From Mycolicibacterium phlei (GTDB taxonomy: Bacteria; Actinomycetota; Actinomycetes; Mycobacteriales; Mycobacteriaceae), in NCBI RefSeq assembly GCF_001583415.1, contig NZ_CP014475.1:2914001-2978000 (forward strand): a DNA stretch of 64,000 nt, read 5' to 3'. Under the pieces are notes generated by a model. That model did no database searches and was not told the DNA's origin. It was given only the letters and a program-made list of their open reading frames with translations. A program made the position numbers and the translations under genes. Below, one piece after another: positions 1 to 12,966 of the stretch (position 1 is the stretch's first letter; every line of letters begins with the position of its first letter).

Positions 1-2140
<2,140 letters not shown>

Positions 2141-2141
2141 C

Positions 2142-3944
2142 TCAGGCCCCCAATCTGGTGAGCAGGTCCGACAGGGTGGCGACCGCGTCGATCTTCGCGG
2201 TCAGGTAGCCGTCCGGCTTCGAATTCGCTTCGGCGACAGCCGTTTCCGGCCCGGCGAGCAGGACGTAGGAGACCCCGGCCGCCCGGGCGGCGTCGACGGC
2301 CGCGGACGCCTCCTCGGCGTAGCGGGCGTCGGTGCCGCAGATCACCGCGATCGGCGCGTCCTCGTCGGTGACGGCCTGGATACCGCCGGAGGCCAGCAGG
2401 TTCGTCGCGAACGTGGTGCGCACGTTGTGCTCGGCAAGCGGGCCCAGCGGCAGCAGCCTGACCTTCGGCCGGGCCCCGGTCTTGGCCAGGAACGCATCCG
2501 AGCGGTCGCGCAGCGCCTCGAACCCGGCGGCGTAGCGGGCCACACCCTCCAGCGCCTCCCCCGGCGGCAGCGGCGGCTCGTCGAGGTTCGGGAACTCGTT
2601 GACCCCGGTGATCGAGGTGCGGCGGTGGGCGATGTCGTCGGCGCGCTTGGCGGCCACCTCGGCGATCTGCTCGGCCACGTGGTCGCGGGCCTTGCTGAAG
2701 CCGCCCCGGGACTCGATGTCCTGGAAGTGCTTCCACGCCTGGCGCGCCAGCTGCTCGGTCAGGTCCTCGACGTGCCACGAGCCCGCCGACGGGTCCAGCA
2801 CCTGACCCAGGTGCGACTCCTCGAGCAGCAGCAGCTGGGTGTTGCGCGCGATCCGGCGGGCGAAGCCGGGCGCGGTGCCCGGGTAGCCGCCGACGATCGC
2901 GACGTCGAACGGGTGCACCTGCACGGTGTCGGCCCCGCCGACCCCGGCGGAGAACGCGGCCAGCGTGGTGCGCAGCATGTTCACCCACGGGTCGCGCTTG
3001 GTCATCATCGGCAGCGACGTCACCGCGTGCACGGTGGCCGCGCCGGCGTCCTTGGCGCCGACCACCTCGGCGACCCGCGCCCACAGCTTGCGGGCGGCGC
3101 GCAGCTTGGCCACGCCCATGAACTGGTCGTCGTCGACGGCGACACGGAAGCTGATCTGGCGCAACGCATCCGAGACATCGAGGCCGGCGGCGCCGAACAG
3201 CCGCAGGTACTCGACGCCGGCGCCGATCAGGCCGGCGAGCTCCCACGACGCGTTGGCGCCGCGGTTGTGGAACGCCGGGCCGTCGACGGTGACGGTGCGC
3301 AGGTGCCCGCCGAAGCCGGTCACCCTGGCCGCGGCGGCGGTGACGTCACCGGCATCCGGGGCCGCGCGTCCGCTCAGCGGTGCGGTCAGCGGGTCGGCGC
3401 CGAAGTCGATCGCCAGCCGCGCCCGCTGGTCGTCGTCGAAGCCGTCCACCAGACCCAGCACCGCGTCGACCGTGCGGGCGTAGTCGGGGCCCGCGGCGTC
3501 GAAGATCACTGGCACCAGGTCGAGGAACACCCCGTCGAAGAACCGGTCCAGCTCGTCGGCGCGGATGCCCTTGTCACCGACGCGCACCGCCAGCGCGCTG
3601 ACCCCCTCGGTCAGGCTCAGCAGCACCGCGCCGTTGTGCTCGGAGACGTTGTCGTCGTCGTTGACCGGGAACGGCTCGACGACCTTCCACCCCGACTTGA
3701 CGTCGCGCAGCGCGTCGCCGCCGCGCACGAAGGGCCAATGGCCCGGCAGCGGCGGCTCGGGCAGCTCGTCGGCGCTCGTGTAGAGCGGACGGATGGCGAA
3801 GCCGTCGTAGGTCGGCGAATCCAGCAGGCGCTCGGGTTCGGCGGGCAGATCGGCGGGATCGCGCTTGGTGCTCTTTGCCAGCACCCCGGCGACCGCTGCG
3901 CGCCAGCGCTCCCGATCGGCCTCGACCGCAGTGGGTTTCTGCAC
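2142..3944 (-). CDS. mutA: Methylmalonyl-CoA mutase small subunit
   Basis: A protein of 600 residues, the usual length for the non-catalytic alpha partner. It has a degenerate TIM barrel ([16 protein letters not shown] near residue 330) and a C-terminal Rossmann-like domain that lacks the DxHxxG cobalamin ligand motif kept by MutB, as expected for this subunit. It is first in a two-gene operon with mutB, one base apart. The GTG start at 3944 sits 6 nt behind a TAGCCT -10 element, so the message is probably leaderless. The protein begins [14 protein letters not shown], with no targeting signal. Confidence 0.95.
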   Translation of the reverse strand: MQKPTAVEADRERWRAAVAGVLAKSTKRDPADLPAEPERLLDSPTYDGFAIRPLYTSADELPEPPLPGHWPFVRGGDALRDVKSGWKVVEPFPVNDDDNVSEHNGAVLLSLTEGVSALAVRVGDKGIRADELDRFFDGVFLDLVPVIFDAAGPDYARTVDAVLGLVDGFDDDQRARLAIDFGADPLTAPLSGRAAPDAGDVTAAAARVTGFGGHLRTVTVDGPAFHNRGANASWELAGLIGAGVEYLRLFGAAGLDVSDALRQISFRVAVDDDQFMGVAKLRAARKLWARVAEVVGAKDAGAATVHAVTSLPMMTKRDPWVNMLRTTLAAFSAGVGGADTVQVHPFDVAIVGGYPGTAPGFARRIARNTQLLLLEESHLGQVLDPSAGSWHVEDLTEQLARQAWKHFQDIESRGGFSKARDHVAEQIAEVAAKRADDIAHRRTSITGVNEFPNLDEPPLPPGEALEGVARYAAGFEALRDRSDAFLAKTGARPKVRLLPLGPLAEHNVRTTFATNLLASGGIQAVTDEDAPIAVICGTDARYAEEASAAVDAARAAGVSYVLLAGPETAVAEANSKPDGYLTAKIDAVATLSDLLTRLGA

Positions 3945-3950
3945 GCCATC

Positions 3951-3956
3951 AGGCTA
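3951..3956 (-). promoter_or_regulatory. -10 element of leaderless mutAB promoter
   Basis: TAGCCT on the minus strand matches TAnnnT and is separated by 6 nt (GATGGC) from the mutA GTG. No Shine-Dalgarno is present. Confidence 0.55.
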
Positions 3957-4035
3957 AATGATGGCCATCACAGCGCTGTCCCCCGGGCATGCCGACTCAC
4001 GTTCGCAGCCGCGGCGGCCACCGGCGCGGGTTACG

Positions 4036-4041
4036 TAGGCT
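4036..4041 (+). promoter_or_regulatory. -10 element, leaderless promoter of the TVP38/VTT gene
   Basis: TAGGCT lies 7 nt before the GTG at 4049. The distance fits transcription starting at the start codon itself. Confidence 0.55.
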
Positions 4042-4048
4042 GAATCCC

Positions 4049-4828
4049 GTGAAAACCGTCGTCAGCACCATGCGCGCGCTCGTCAGCGCGGTCGCCACGA
4101 CCGCCGCGCAGGTGCCCCGGTGGCGGTTGATCGGCACCCTGGCGGCGATTGTGATTCTCGTCGCAATCGCGATGCTGGTCCCGCTGCCGACGGCACTGCA
4201 GCTGCGCGACTGGGCCACCTCGGCGGGCCCGTGGTTCCCGCTGGCGTTCCTGGCCGCCCACATCGTGGTGACCGTGTTCCCGTTCCCGCGCACCGCGTTC
4301 ACGCTGGCCGCCGGTCTGCTGTTCGGCCCGGTGCTCGGGGTCTCGCTGGCGGTGACCGCCGCGACGATCAGCGCCGTGCTGGCGCTACTCGCCGTGCGCG
4401 CGCTCGGGCTGCGGCTGGACCGGGTGCTGCCCCACCCGCGGATCGACACGCTCAACGCCCGGCTGCGGGAACGCGGCTGGCCCACCGTGCTGTCCATGCG
4501 GCTGATCCCCGCGGTGCCGTTCTCGGTGCTCAACTACGCCGCGGGCGCCTCGTCGGTGCGGCTGGTGCCCTACGCGCTGGCCACCCTGGGCGGGCTGCTG
4601 CCCGGCACCGCCGCGGTGGTGATCCTCGGCGACGCGCTGACCGGCAACGTCAGCCCGCTGCTGATGGCGGTGTCGGCGTGCACGGCGGCCGTCGGGATCA
4701 CCGGGCTGTGCCTCGAGGTGGCCGCCCACCGGCGGCTGCACCGCCGCGGCCGGGCTCAGAGCTGCGAGGGCGGCACCGCCGGCGGCGTGGTCGGGGTGGT
4801 CGGCGCGCCCAGCTGCGGCGACGTGTAG
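4049..4828 (+). CDS. TVP38/TMEM64 (VTT/DedA-like) family membrane protein
   Basis: An integral membrane protein of 259 residues. The first hydrophobic segment is around residues 22-45 (LIGTLAAIVILVAIAMLVPL). The VTT core follows, with FPFPRTAFTLAAGLLFG (about 80-100) and RLIPAVPFSVLNYAAG (about 150-165), the family's re-entrant-loop motifs. The family is linked to membrane lipid or undecaprenyl-phosphate flipping; the substrate here is unknown. I chose GTG 4049 over an upstream in-frame start at 3989 because of the -10 element 7 nt away. The 3' end overlaps the convergent SPFH gene by 73 bp, and the tail after about residue 235 has no hydrophobic segment. Confidence 0.85.
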   Translation: MKTVVSTMRALVSAVATTAAQVPRWRLIGTLAAIVILVAIAMLVPLPTALQLRDWATSAGPWFPLAFLAAHIVVTVFPFPRTAFTLAAGLLFGPVLGVSLAVTAATISAVLALLAVRALGLRLDRVLPHPRIDTLNARLRERGWPTVLSMRLIPAVPFSVLNYAAGASSVRLVPYALATLGGLLPGTAAVVILGDALTGNVSPLLMAVSACTAAVGITGLCLEVAAHRRLHRRGRAQSCEGGTAGGVVGVVGAPSCGDV

Positions 4829-5943
4829 CCCGGGGCCGGTTCCACCGTGGAGCTGCGCGCCTCCGCCTCGGCCTTGGCGACCGCGCGGGCGATCTCGGGA
4901 TCGGTCTCGGTGTTGAACCAGTCGGCGACCTCGTCGTCGTCGGAGCTGGGCGGCACGTCGTCGACCGGCGACGGCGTGTAGCGGAACACCCCGTCCTCGC
5001 CCGGAGCGCCGAGCAGCTTCGTGAAGCCCTGCAGCGCAGACCCGAAGTCCGACGGCACGATCCACACCTTGTTGGCCTCCCCCTTGGCCATCAGCGGCAG
5101 GGTCTGCAGGTACTGGTAGGCCAGCAGTTCCGGGGTGGGCCTGCCCGCCTTGATCGCCGCGAACGTCTTCTCGATGGCCTTGGCCTGACCCTGCGCCTGC
5201 AGGTAGGCGGCGGCCCGCTCACCCTGGGCGCGCAGCATGCGGGACTGGCGATCGGCCTCGGCGGCCAGGATCGCGGCCTGCTTGGCGCCCTCGGCGGCCA
5301 GGATCTGCGCCTGCTTCTGGCCCTCGGCCTGTTTGATCGCCGCCTCGCGGGAACCCTCGGCGGTCAGGATCATCGCGCGCTTCTCGCGGTCCGCGCGCAT
5401 CTGCTTCTCCATCGAGTCCTGAATGCTGGGCGGCGGATCGATGCTGCGCAGCTCGACGCGCGCCACCCGCAGCCCCCAGCGGCCGGTGGCCTCGTCGAGG
5501 ACACCGCGCAGCGCGGTGTTGATCTGGTCGCGGGAGGTCAGCGTCTGCTCCAGCGTCATGCCGCCGACGAGGTTGCGCAGCGTCGTGGTGGTCAGTTGTT
5601 CGACGCCGACGATGTAGTTGCTGATGTTGTAGACCGCGGCCTGCGGGTTGGTCACCTGGAAGTAGACGACCGTGTCGATCTGCACGGTCAGGTTGTCCTC
5701 GGTGATCACCGGCTGGGGCGGGAACGACACCACCCGCTCGCGCAGGTCCACCCGGGCGCGGATCTTGTCGATGAACGGCACCAGCAGGGTCAGCTGGCCG
5801 GACACGGTCTTGCTGTAGCGGCCCAGTCGTTCGATCACCGCGGCCTCGGCCTGCGGAATGAGCGCGATCGACTTCGCCACGATGATGGCGGCGACGGCCA
5901 CCAGCACCCCGACGAGGATCAGGCCGGCGACGGCACCTTCCAT
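4756..5943 (-). CDS. SPFH/band 7 (stomatin-like, QmcA-type) membrane protein
   Basis: A protein of 395 residues. A single N-terminal membrane anchor (residues 4-30) is followed by the band-7 domain ([22 protein letters not shown] ... [15 protein letters not shown]). Next comes an Ala/Glu-rich coiled coil (about 170-250, with repeated [20 protein letters not shown] heptads), then a Pro/Thr-rich tail. Such proteins oligomerise into microdomain scaffolds and often partner with NfeD, which lies directly upstream (26-nt gap, same strand). The homologue in M. tuberculosis is, from memory, Rv1488. It probably has a membrane-organising or protease-chaperoning role; no enzymatic residues are visible. 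Confidence 0.9.
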   Translation of the reverse strand: MEGAVAGLILVGVLVAVAAIIVAKSIALIPQAEAAVIERLGRYSKTVSGQLTLLVPFIDKIRARVDLRERVVSFPPQPVITEDNLTVQIDTVVYFQVTNPQAAVYNISNYIVGVEQLTTTTLRNLVGGMTLEQTLTSRDQINTALRGVLDEATGRWGLRVARVELRSIDPPPSIQDSMEKQMRADREKRAMILTAEGSREAAIKQAEGQKQAQILAAEGAKQAAILAAEADRQSRMLRAQGERAAAYLQAQGQAKAIEKTFAAIKAGRPTPELLAYQYLQTLPLMAKGEANKVWIVPSDFGSALQGFTKLLGAPGEDGVFRYTPSPVDDVPPSSDDDEVADWFNTETDPEIARAVAKAEAEARSSTVEPAPGYTSPQLGAPTTPTTPPAVPPSQL

Positions 5944-5969
5944 TGCGGTTCTCCCCTTCTGCCCAGCGG

Positions 5970-6401
5970 TTACGTCAGCTTCTGCACGACGGCGGTGGCG
6001 CCGTCGATCTTGACCACGGTCACCTGGTCGCCGGGCTCGTAGACGTCACCCTCGTTGAGCGGGCGCGCGGTCCACACCTCACCGTCGAGCTTGACCTGTC
6101 CCTCGTGCCGGGCCACCCGGTCGAGCACCAGCGCGCTCTTGCCCTCCAGTGCCTTGGCCGGATCGGGCAGCCCGGTGCCCTCCCGGAAGTGTCTGCGCAG
6201 CGCGGGCCGGACCAGCACCAGCAGCAGCACCGAGACCACCGCGAACACCGTGCCGTTGATCCACAACTCGTCGAAGACGAGGCTGGATCCGGCGGCGGCG
6301 AGCGCTCCGCCGCCGAGCATGAGAAGGAACAGATCGCCGGTGAGCGCTTCGGCCCCCGCGAGGGCGAGCGCAGCGATCAGCCAGAGCAGCGCGGCAGGCA
6401 T
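5970..6401 (-). CDS. NfeD family membrane protein (short form)
   Basis: A protein of 143 residues. Three or four closely packed hydrophobic segments occupy residues 1-75 ([51 protein letters not shown]). A C-terminal OB-fold follows ([24 protein letters not shown] ... [16 protein letters not shown]). This is the short NfeD form without the ClpP-like protease domain. It is upstream of the SPFH gene in the same operon, the classic NfeD-stomatin pairing. It starts at ATG 6401, 6 nt after a TACGCT -10 element (6408-6413), so it is leaderless. Confidence 0.9.
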   Translation of the reverse strand: MPAALLWLIAALALAGAEALTGDLFLLMLGGGALAAAGSSLVFDELWINGTVFAVVSVLLLVLVRPALRRHFREGTGLPDPAKALEGKSALVLDRVARHEGQVKLDGEVWTARPLNEGDVYEPGDQVTVVKIDGATAVVQKLT

Positions 6402-6461
6402 GCGCCCAGCGTAACGTCGACATCGGCCCCGTGCGGGCGTAACAACTACACTGCCAACATC
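6402..6461. promoter_or_regulatory. Divergent promoter region between nfeD-SPFH and a conserved hypothetical
   Basis: A compact 60-bp region with two -10 elements facing outward. TACGCT (minus strand, 6408-6413) is 6 nt from the NfeD ATG. TACACT (plus strand, 6447-6452) is 9 nt from the ATG at 6462. Both transcripts would have no leader or almost none. Confidence 0.5.
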
Positions 6462-7310
6462 ATGTGGTGTCCGAGTGTTTCGTTGACGGTGTGGACCAAC
6501 GCCTGGCTGGCAGGCGCGGCCGCGCCCGACGATGTTCTGGATGCGTTATCCCTTTGGGCACCAAGACATTCCGTTACCGCATACGACTCGACAGCAGCGG
6601 GCCGCACCGGGCTGCCCTGGCCGGATCTGCTGGACTCCAGCACGGTGTCGCTACTGCAGACGGTGCGCTCCGCCGCCGGAACCGACCGCAGCGGACCGCC
6701 TGTCGCGCTGGCCCTGCCCGTCCCCGGTGACGTGCGCGGACTGCCCGCGGGCACCCAGTTCCAGCGCGATGCGATGACCGCGGGCGAGGCCGTCGTGGTC
6801 TCCGGGGGTCCGGCGGGCGCGGTGGGACTGGTGCCCGATTTCGAGTACGACGAAATCGACGTCGACGAGGATTTCGAGGCCGAGCCCACCGGCCTGTCGT
6901 GGACCGTGTACTCGGTTCCGGACCCCGCCCCCGCGGTGTACGTGGACCTCGGCGAGGCCGAGTACGAGCTGCGCTCGGCGGTGCGGGCCGCCGCCAACGC
7001 GCTCGGCGCGCTGCGGGCCGGCGCCGCCGACTTCGACATCGACGATCCCCGCGGGCTCGTCGAGCAGATCGTGGAATCCACTCGGGTGCACCGTATTCCG
7101 GACCACGCACCGGAGCGTGCGCGCCGGGTGCTGGAGAACGCCACCCAGGTCGACGCGATCATCACGGTCAGTTCCGGGTTGATCCCCAGCGGGTTGCAGA
7201 GCTCCTCGGAGATTCAGCTCGCCAACGACGCGTTGCGACCGTTGCCGTCGGTGGTGCGATCGGCGCGCATCGCCGCGGTCACCGCGATCCTGCACTCGGC
7301 CTGGCGCTAG
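6462..7310 (+). CDS. Conserved hypothetical mycobacterial protein (Rv1486c-like)
   Basis: A soluble protein of 282 residues with an acidic central stretch ([13 protein letters not shown], about residues 130-142). I see no signal peptide, membrane segment or enzyme motif. By position beside nfeD and hemH it matches the M. tuberculosis conserved hypothetical Rv1486c, from memory; no function is known to me. ATG 6462 is preferred to upstream in-frame starts because those would read through the divergent nfeD promoter. The 3' end overlaps convergent hemH by 32 bp. Confidence 0.75.
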   Translation: MWCPSVSLTVWTNAWLAGAAAPDDVLDALSLWAPRHSVTAYDSTAAGRTGLPWPDLLDSSTVSLLQTVRSAAGTDRSGPPVALALPVPGDVRGLPAGTQFQRDAMTAGEAVVVSGGPAGAVGLVPDFEYDEIDVDEDFEAEPTGLSWTVYSVPDPAPAVYVDLGEAEYELRSAVRAAANALGALRAGAADFDIDDPRGLVEQIVESTRVHRIPDHAPERARRVLENATQVDAIITVSSGLIPSGLQSSSEIQLANDALRPLPSVVRSARIAAVTAILHSAWR

Positions 7311-8295
7311 CCTCACAGGCCGGCGTGCACAGCACACCGCCGGTCGAAAACCCTTGCAGTTCAGGCTGATCCGCTGACACGACCCGTTCGGGCGGGCGTC
7401 CGTTACGGAGCTCGTCCAGCAGTGCGGCGGCCACCTGCGCCAGGTCGGCGTTGGGGGTGGCGGACCGTGCGAACGCGATTCCGGCCGCCTCGGCCTGCTC
7501 ACGCAGCTCGTGGTCGAGGTCCCAGACCACCTCGATGTGGTCGGCGACGAAACCGATCGGGCACACGATGACCGCCTTGGTGCCGGCACTTGCCAGCGCG
7601 GAAAGATGATCGCCCACATCGGGTTCCAGCCACGGAACCTGCGGCGGGCCGGACCGCGACTGCCACACCTGGTCGTACTCGGTGTAGCCGGCCGCCGCCG
7701 CGACGAGCTTCGCCGCGTGCGCCACCTGACGCTGGTAAAGCCGGTCGCCGCAACGGTTCTGCGCCGACAGCGGGATCGAGTGGGCGGTGAAGATCAGCCG
7801 GGCATCCGCGGGCACGGTCTGCGCGGCGGCGGTCACCGCGTCGGCGTACATCCGCACCAGCAGCGGGTGGTCGTAGTACTGGCGCAGCTTGACCAGCTGG
7901 GGTGCGTTCTCGCCCGCCGCGCGCCTGCCGCGCGCGATGTCCTCGACGTACTGCGCGCAACTGGAGTAGCCGCCCCACGCCGAGGTGGTGAACACCGCCG
8001 CCCGCCGCACCCCGTCGTCGCGCATCGCGGTGACGGCGTCCTCGACGTAGGGCGCCCAGTTGCGGTTGCCGAAGTAGATCGGCAGGTCGATCAGGCCGCG
8101 CAGCTGCTCGATCACGGCGCGGTTGATGCCGTTGATCGGCGAGACCCCGCCGAAGTGCAGGTAGTGCTCGGCGACGCTGGCCAGCCGCTCGCGCGGGATG
8201 CCGCGGCCCCGGGTGACGTTCTCCAGGAACGGCATCACGTCGTCGGGCCCCTCGGGCCCGCCGAACGACAGCAGCAGCAGCGCGTCGAAATCCAC
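7279..8295 (-). CDS. hemH: Ferrochelatase (coproporphyrin ferrochelatase type)
   Basis: Inserts Fe2+ into the porphyrin ring in heme synthesis; actinobacterial enzymes act on coproporphyrin III. The protein has 338 residues, starts [19 protein letters not shown], and carries the metal-site His in [12 protein letters not shown] (about residue 175) and the E-rich helix [14 protein letters not shown]. Cysteines in a C-terminal CTPAC tail and in SSCAQY are consistent with the [2Fe-2S] cluster known in mycobacterial ferrochelatases. Last gene of the mabA-inhA-hemH operon, 10 nt after inhA. It is called hemZ in older mycobacterial annotation. Confidence 0.94.
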   Translation of the reverse strand: MDFDALLLLSFGGPEGPDDVMPFLENVTRGRGIPRERLASVAEHYLHFGGVSPINGINRAVIEQLRGLIDLPIYFGNRNWAPYVEDAVTAMRDDGVRRAAVFTTSAWGGYSSCAQYVEDIARGRRAAGENAPQLVKLRQYYDHPLLVRMYADAVTAAAQTVPADARLIFTAHSIPLSAQNRCGDRLYQRQVAHAAKLVAAAAGYTEYDQVWQSRSGPPQVPWLEPDVGDHLSALASAGTKAVIVCPIGFVADHIEVVWDLDHELREQAEAAGIAFARSATPNADLAQVAAALLDELRNGRPPERVVSADQPELQGFSTGGVLCTPACEASARPSAGSR

Positions 8296-8305
8296 TAAGG
8301 CACCA

Positions 8306-9115
8306 CTACAGCAACTGTGTGCTGGCGCCGCCGTCGGCGAAGATGATCGTGCCGGTGGTGGCAGGCAGCCAGTCCGACAGCAGCGCGCACACGGTCTTGG
8401 CGACCGGCGTCGGGTCCTTCATGTTCCAGCCGATCGGGGCGCGCTGGTCCCAGCCCTCCTCGAGCAGCTTCATCTGGGCGCCGGCCTCCTCGCCGAGCGC
8501 GCCGCCGACGATGGCGCTCATCGCCAGCGTGCGGATCGGGCCCGCCGCAACGAGGTTCGAGCGCACGCCGTACGGCCCGGCCTCGCGGGCGACGAACCGG
8601 TTGACCGACTCCAGCGCGCTCTTGGCGACGGTCATCCAGTTGTAGGCGGGCATGGCCCGGGACGGGTCGAAGTCCATGCCGACGATGCTGCCGCCGCGGT
8701 TCATGATCGGCAGCGTGGCCTTGGCCAGCGAGGCGTAGGAGTACGCCGAGATGTGGATGCCCTTGGAGACGTCCTCGTAGGGGGCGTCGAAGAACGGGTT
8801 GATACCCATCCCGGACTGCGGCATGAAGCCGATCGAGTGCACCACGCCGTCGAGCTTGTTGCCCTCACCAATCTCGGCGGTGATGCGGGCGGCCAGCGTG
8901 TCGAGGTGCTCCTGGTTCTGCACGTCGAGCTCGAGCAGCGGCGCCGGCTTGGGCAGCCGGTCGGCGATGCGCTTGATCAGCTTGAGCCGGTCGAAACCGG
9001 TGAGCACCAGCTCGGCGCCGGCCTCCTGGGCCTGCTTGGCGATATGGAACGCGATCGAACTGTCGGTGATGATGCCCGTGACGAGGATGCGCTTGCCCTC
9101 GAGCAGACCTGCCAT
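8306..9115 (-). CDS. inhA: NADH-dependent enoyl-[ACP] reductase InhA
   Basis: FAS-II 2-trans-enoyl-ACP reductase of mycolic acid synthesis and target of activated isoniazid. The protein has 269 residues, the same length as in M. tuberculosis. The N-terminal NADH site GIITDSSIA is present. So are F149, Y158 and K165 of the active site (SIVGMDFD and YNWMTVAK). Positions linked to isoniazid resistance carry the susceptible-type residues I16, I21 and S94 (VVHSIGFM). The gene lies 40 nt downstream of fabG1, with GAAGGGAC as ribosome-binding sequence before ATG 9115. Confidence 0.98.
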   Translation of the reverse strand: MAGLLEGKRILVTGIITDSSIAFHIAKQAQEAGAELVLTGFDRLKLIKRIADRLPKPAPLLELDVQNQEHLDTLAARITAEIGEGNKLDGVVHSIGFMPQSGMGINPFFDAPYEDVSKGIHISAYSYASLAKATLPIMNRGGSIVGMDFDPSRAMPAYNWMTVAKSALESVNRFVAREAGPYGVRSNLVAAGPIRTLAMSAIVGGALGEEAGAQMKLLEEGWDQRAPIGWNMKDPTPVAKTVCALLSDWLPATTGTIIFADGGASTQLL

Positions 9116-9155
9116 TGGAAAAGTCCCTTCTGATTCTCGAAAAGCCGTGTGAGTT

Positions 9156-9976
<821 letters not shown>

Positions 9977-10987
9977 TTACAGCGGCAGCCGCCGGTTGAT
10001 CAGCAGGCTGGCCAGCGCGGCGACGGCGGCCACCAGCGCGGCCAGCCGCAGCCACCCGGTGGTGGCCTCGCCGCGCACCGTCTCGTAGCCGATCTGGTCC
10101 TGCAGGGTCTCGTAGACCTTGTTGAGCTCCTCGAGGTTCTCCGCGGTGTAGGACTCGCCGCCGGACAGTTCGGCGATGCGGCGCATCATCTTGTCGTCGA
10201 CGGGCACCGGCACCGTCTCCCCGTTGACCTCGACCTCACCGTGCGGGGTGCCGAACGAGATCGTCGAGATCGGCACGCCCTGGTCCTTGGCGGCGCGGGC
10301 GGCGGTGTAGGCGCCCTTGGGGTTGTCCGGGTTCGACGGCACCGTCTCCTTGCCGTCGGAGAACAGCACGATGTGCGCGGGCGGGGGCTCGTCGCCGCCG
10401 CCGATCACCGCGCCGACCGTCGAGATCGACGACAGCGCGGTAAAGATCGCCTCGCCGGTGGCGGTGCGGTCGGCGACCTGCAGGTTGTCGATCGCGCGGC
10501 GGCTGGCGTCGCGGTTGGTGGTCGGCGAGACCAGCACGGTCGCCACACCCGCGTAGGAGATCACGCCGAGGTTGATGCCCGGGGTCAGCTCGTCGACGAA
10601 GTTCTTCGAGGCCTCCTGGGCGGCGGCCAGCCGGCTGGGGGTGACGTCGGTGGCCTTCATCGACTGCGACACGTCGATGGCCAGCACCACCACGGCACGG
10701 TTGCGCGGCAGCCGCTGGTCGTGGGTGGGCCCGGCCAGCGCGACCATGCAGAACAGCAGCGCGACCGCCAGCAGCGCCGCCGGCAGATGACGCAGCCTGC
10801 TGGGCCGTCGGGTGGCCACACTGTCGATCAGGTCGGCGTTGGCGAACTGCTCGAGCCGGCGCCGCCGCCGGGCCTGGGCGACGACGTAGTACACCACCAG
10901 CGCCACGAAGACGATCAGGAAGAACAGGAACCACCACAGGTGGGTGAACCCTGTCAGCGATACCGGCCCCAGCAGTGGAAGCGTCAT
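9977..10987 (-). CDS. VWA-domain membrane protein, second tandem copy
   Basis: A protein of 336 residues. Two N-terminal hydrophobic segments ([20 protein letters not shown] and [19 protein letters not shown]) are followed by a von Willebrand A domain (about 95-290). The MIDAS motif DVSQS (DxSxS), a second site around TATGE and the SDGKE aspartate are present. A C-terminal membrane segment precedes INRRLPL. This is the BatA type, expected to work with the MoxR ATPase and DUF58 protein upstream on membrane or envelope protein maturation. It is a close paralogue of the gene at 11000-12007, 12 nt away; M. tuberculosis has, from memory, one such gene (Rv1481). See findings for the gene-conversion patch. 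Confidence 0.9.
   Translation of the reverse strand: MTLPLLGPVSLTGFTHLWWFLFFLIVFVALVVYYVVAQARRRRRLEQFANADLIDSVATRRPSRLRHLPAALLAVALLFCMVALAGPTHDQRLPRNRAVVVLAIDVSQSMKATDVTPSRLAAAQEASKNFVDELTPGINLGVISYAGVATVLVSPTTNRDASRRAIDNLQVADRTATGEAIFTALSSISTVGAVIGGGDEPPPAHIVLFSDGKETVPSNPDNPKGAYTAARAAKDQGVPISTISFGTPHGEVEVNGETVPVPVDDKMMRRIAELSGGESYTAENLEELNKVYETLQDQIGYETVRGEATTGWLRLAALVAAVAALASLLINRRLPL
10245..10422 (-). repeat. Near-identical patch shared by the two VWA genes (copy in second gene)
   Basis: These 178 bp match 11268-11445 with about six differences by eye, including at silent sites. They encode the segment from [10 protein letters not shown] through [10 protein letters not shown] to STISFGTP. 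Flanking parts of the two genes are clearly more diverged. Confidence 0.75.
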
Positions 10988-10999
10988 CTCACATCCATC

Positions 11000-12007
11000 T
11001 CAGTTCGGCAGACGACGGTTGATGGCCAGCGCCGCCAGCGTCGCCAGCGCCAGGGCCAGCGCACCGAGCCGCAGCCAGCCGATGCTCGCGTCGCCCCGGA
11101 TCGTCTCGTAGCCGATCTGCTGCTGCAGGTTCGAGTAGACCTGCCGCAGCTGCTCCAGGCTGGACGCCGTGTAGGCCTCGCCGCCGGACAGATCGGCGAT
11201 CTTCTTGAGCATCTCGTCGTCGACGGGCACCGGCTGGCGCTGGTCGTTGATCTCGACGTAGCCGTACGGGGTGCCGAACGAGATCGTCGAGATCGGCACG
11301 CCCTGGTCCTTGGCGGTGCGCGCGGCGGTGTAGGCGCCCTTGGGGCTGTCCGGGTTCGACGGCACCGTCTCCTTGCCGTCGGAGAACAGCACGATGCGCG
11401 CGGGCGGGGGCTCGTCACCGCCGCCGATCACCGCGCCGACGGTCGCGATCGCCTGCAGCGCGGTGAAGATGCCCTCGCCGGTGGCGGTGCGGTCGGCGAA
11501 CTGCAGCTTGTCGATCGCGGCCTTGACCGCCTCACGCCCGGTGGTCGGCGACACCAGCACGGTGGCGGTGCCCGCGAAGGAAATCAGGCCCAGGTTGATG
11601 CCCGGGGTGAGCTCGTCGGCGAACTGCTTGGAGGCCTCCTGCGCGGCCGACATCCGGTTGGGGGCGACGTCGGTGGCGCGCATCGACTGCGACACGTCCA
11701 TCACCAGCATCACCACCGCGCGGTTGCGCGGCACCCGTATGTCGTGGGTGGGCCCGGCCATCGCGACGGTCAGGAACACCAGCGCGATCACGGTCAGGAT
11801 CGCGGGCAGGTGCCGCCACCGCGACTGTCGCCGTGTCGCAACGCTTTCCAGCAGCTCCATGTTCGCGAAGCGCAGCGTGCGCCGGTGCCTGCCCACCTGC
11901 ACCGCGATGTACAGCGCGACCAGCGCGGCCACGACGAGCAGGAACAGGAAGAACCACGCGTTTTCGAAACCGGACAGTGTCATCGGTCCGAGGAACGGCA
12001 AAGTCAT
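11000..12007 (-). CDS. VWA-domain membrane protein, first tandem copy
   Basis: A protein of 335 residues with the same architecture as its neighbour. Two N-terminal membrane segments lead into a VWA domain with MIDAS DVSQS (about residue 92) and SDGKE, and a third hydrophobic segment lies near the C-terminus ([16 protein letters not shown]). I chose ATG 12007 ([18 protein letters not shown]) because it aligns with the start of the second copy ([14 protein letters not shown]); a longer in-frame extension to 12124 would run into the DUF58 gene. It starts 11 nt after the DUF58 stop, so it belongs to the moxR1-DUF58-VWA-VWA operon. Confidence 0.9.
   Translation of the reverse strand: MTLPFLGPMTLSGFENAWFFLFLLVVAALVALYIAVQVGRHRRTLRFANMELLESVATRRQSRWRHLPAILTVIALVFLTVAMAGPTHDIRVPRNRAVVMLVMDVSQSMRATDVAPNRMSAAQEASKQFADELTPGINLGLISFAGTATVLVSPTTGREAVKAAIDKLQFADRTATGEGIFTALQAIATVGAVIGGGDEPPPARIVLFSDGKETVPSNPDSPKGAYTAARTAKDQGVPISTISFGTPYGYVEINDQRQPVPVDDEMLKKIADLSGGEAYTASSLEQLRQVYSNLQQQIGYETIRGDASIGWLRLGALALALATLAALAINRRLPN
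11268..11445 (-). repeat. Near-identical patch shared by the two VWA genes (copy in first gene)
   Basis: Partner of 10245-10422, offset 1023 bp. It is probably a product of gene conversion between the tandem copies. Confidence 0.75.
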
Positions 12008-12018
12008 ATGCGCTACCT

Positions 12019-12966
12019 CTAGGCGCGGCCCGCCAGCGCGCCCCGCCTCTGGTGGGTGACGAACCGGACGATGTCGGCGATCCAGTCCCGGTCGGTGCGC
12101 AGCGTCAGCAACGGTGCGTCGCACCGGCGCAACGTTCTGGCCACCTCCGCGCGGTGCGCCGCCGCGGCCCGTTCGAAGTCCTGGCGCAGCTGCTCGTCGA
12201 TGGTGAACTCGCGCGTCTCACCGGTCTCGGCGTCCTGCAGCACCACGTCGCCGACGGGCGGCAGCTCCACGTCGCGCGGGTCGAGCACCTCGATGCCGAG
12301 CACCTCGTGGCGGCCGGCGATCGCGCGCAGTGGCCGCATCCAGTTGATCGGGCCGAGGAAGTCGCTGATGATCACGGCCATGCCGCGCCGGCGTTCGGGG
12401 CGGCGCAGCGCGTCGATCGCCGCGGCCAGGTCGCCGCGCACCCCGGCGGGCGCCTTGGGCATGGTCGCGATGGTGCGCAACAGCTCCTGCTCGTGCATGC
12501 GCCCCGAGCGCGCCGGCACCCGGCGCATCTGGTCGCCGTTGGCGATGATCGCGCCGATGCGGTTGCCGCCGCCGCTGTTGAGGAACGTGATCGCGGCCGC
12601 GGCGGCCACCGCCAGGTCGCGCTTCTCGCAGCCGGCGGTGCCGAAGTCGAGGCTGGCCGACATGTCGACCACCAGCCAGGTCTCCAGTTCGCGGTCGGCG
12701 ATCATCTGCCGCACGTGCGGCTGGGTGGTGCGCGCGGTCACCGACCAGTCCATCCGGCGCACGTCGTCGCCGGGCTGGTAGAGCCGGGACTCCCCCGGTT
12801 CCGAGCCGGGCCCGGGCAGCAGGCCGAGGTGGTTGCCGTGCAGCACCCCGTCCAGCTTGCGCCGGACCGTCAGCTCGAGCTTGCGCAGCGCCGCCGACAG
12901 CGCGGGGTCACGGATCTCCCCGCGCTTGAGCGACGGCAGGTCGACGGACCGCTTCGGACCGGTCAC
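12019..12966 (-). CDS. DUF58 domain protein
   Basis: A protein of 315 residues (Rv1480-type). The DUF58 signature [27 protein letters not shown] (about residues 60-90) is followed by a VWA-like core with [10 protein letters not shown] in place of DxSxS. No membrane segment is visible, unlike many DUF58 proteins. The start GTG overlaps the moxR1 stop by 4 nt (GTGA). It works in the MoxR/DUF58/VWA module: the MoxR ATPase remodels or inserts partner proteins, with VWA proteins as metal-dependent adaptors. The client is unknown. Confidence 0.88.
   Translation of the reverse strand: MTGPKRSVDLPSLKRGEIRDPALSAALRKLELTVRRKLDGVLHGNHLGLLPGPGSEPGESRLYQPGDDVRRMDWSVTARTTQPHVRQMIADRELETWLVVDMSASLDFGTAGCEKRDLAVAAAAAITFLNSGGGNRIGAIIANGDQMRRVPARSGRMHEQELLRTIATMPKAPAGVRGDLAAAIDALRRPERRRGMAVIISDFLGPINWMRPLRAIAGRHEVLGIEVLDPRDVELPPVGDVVLQDAETGETREFTIDEQLRQDFERAAAAHRAEVARTLRRCDAPLLTLRTDRDWIADIVRFVTHQRRGALAGRA

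Noticed and set aside
7311..7330. Intrinsic terminators at most operon ends
   Set aside because: Apart from 16561-16574 and the palindrome at 40116, I saw no GC stem followed by a T-run; mycobacteria often lack such signals.
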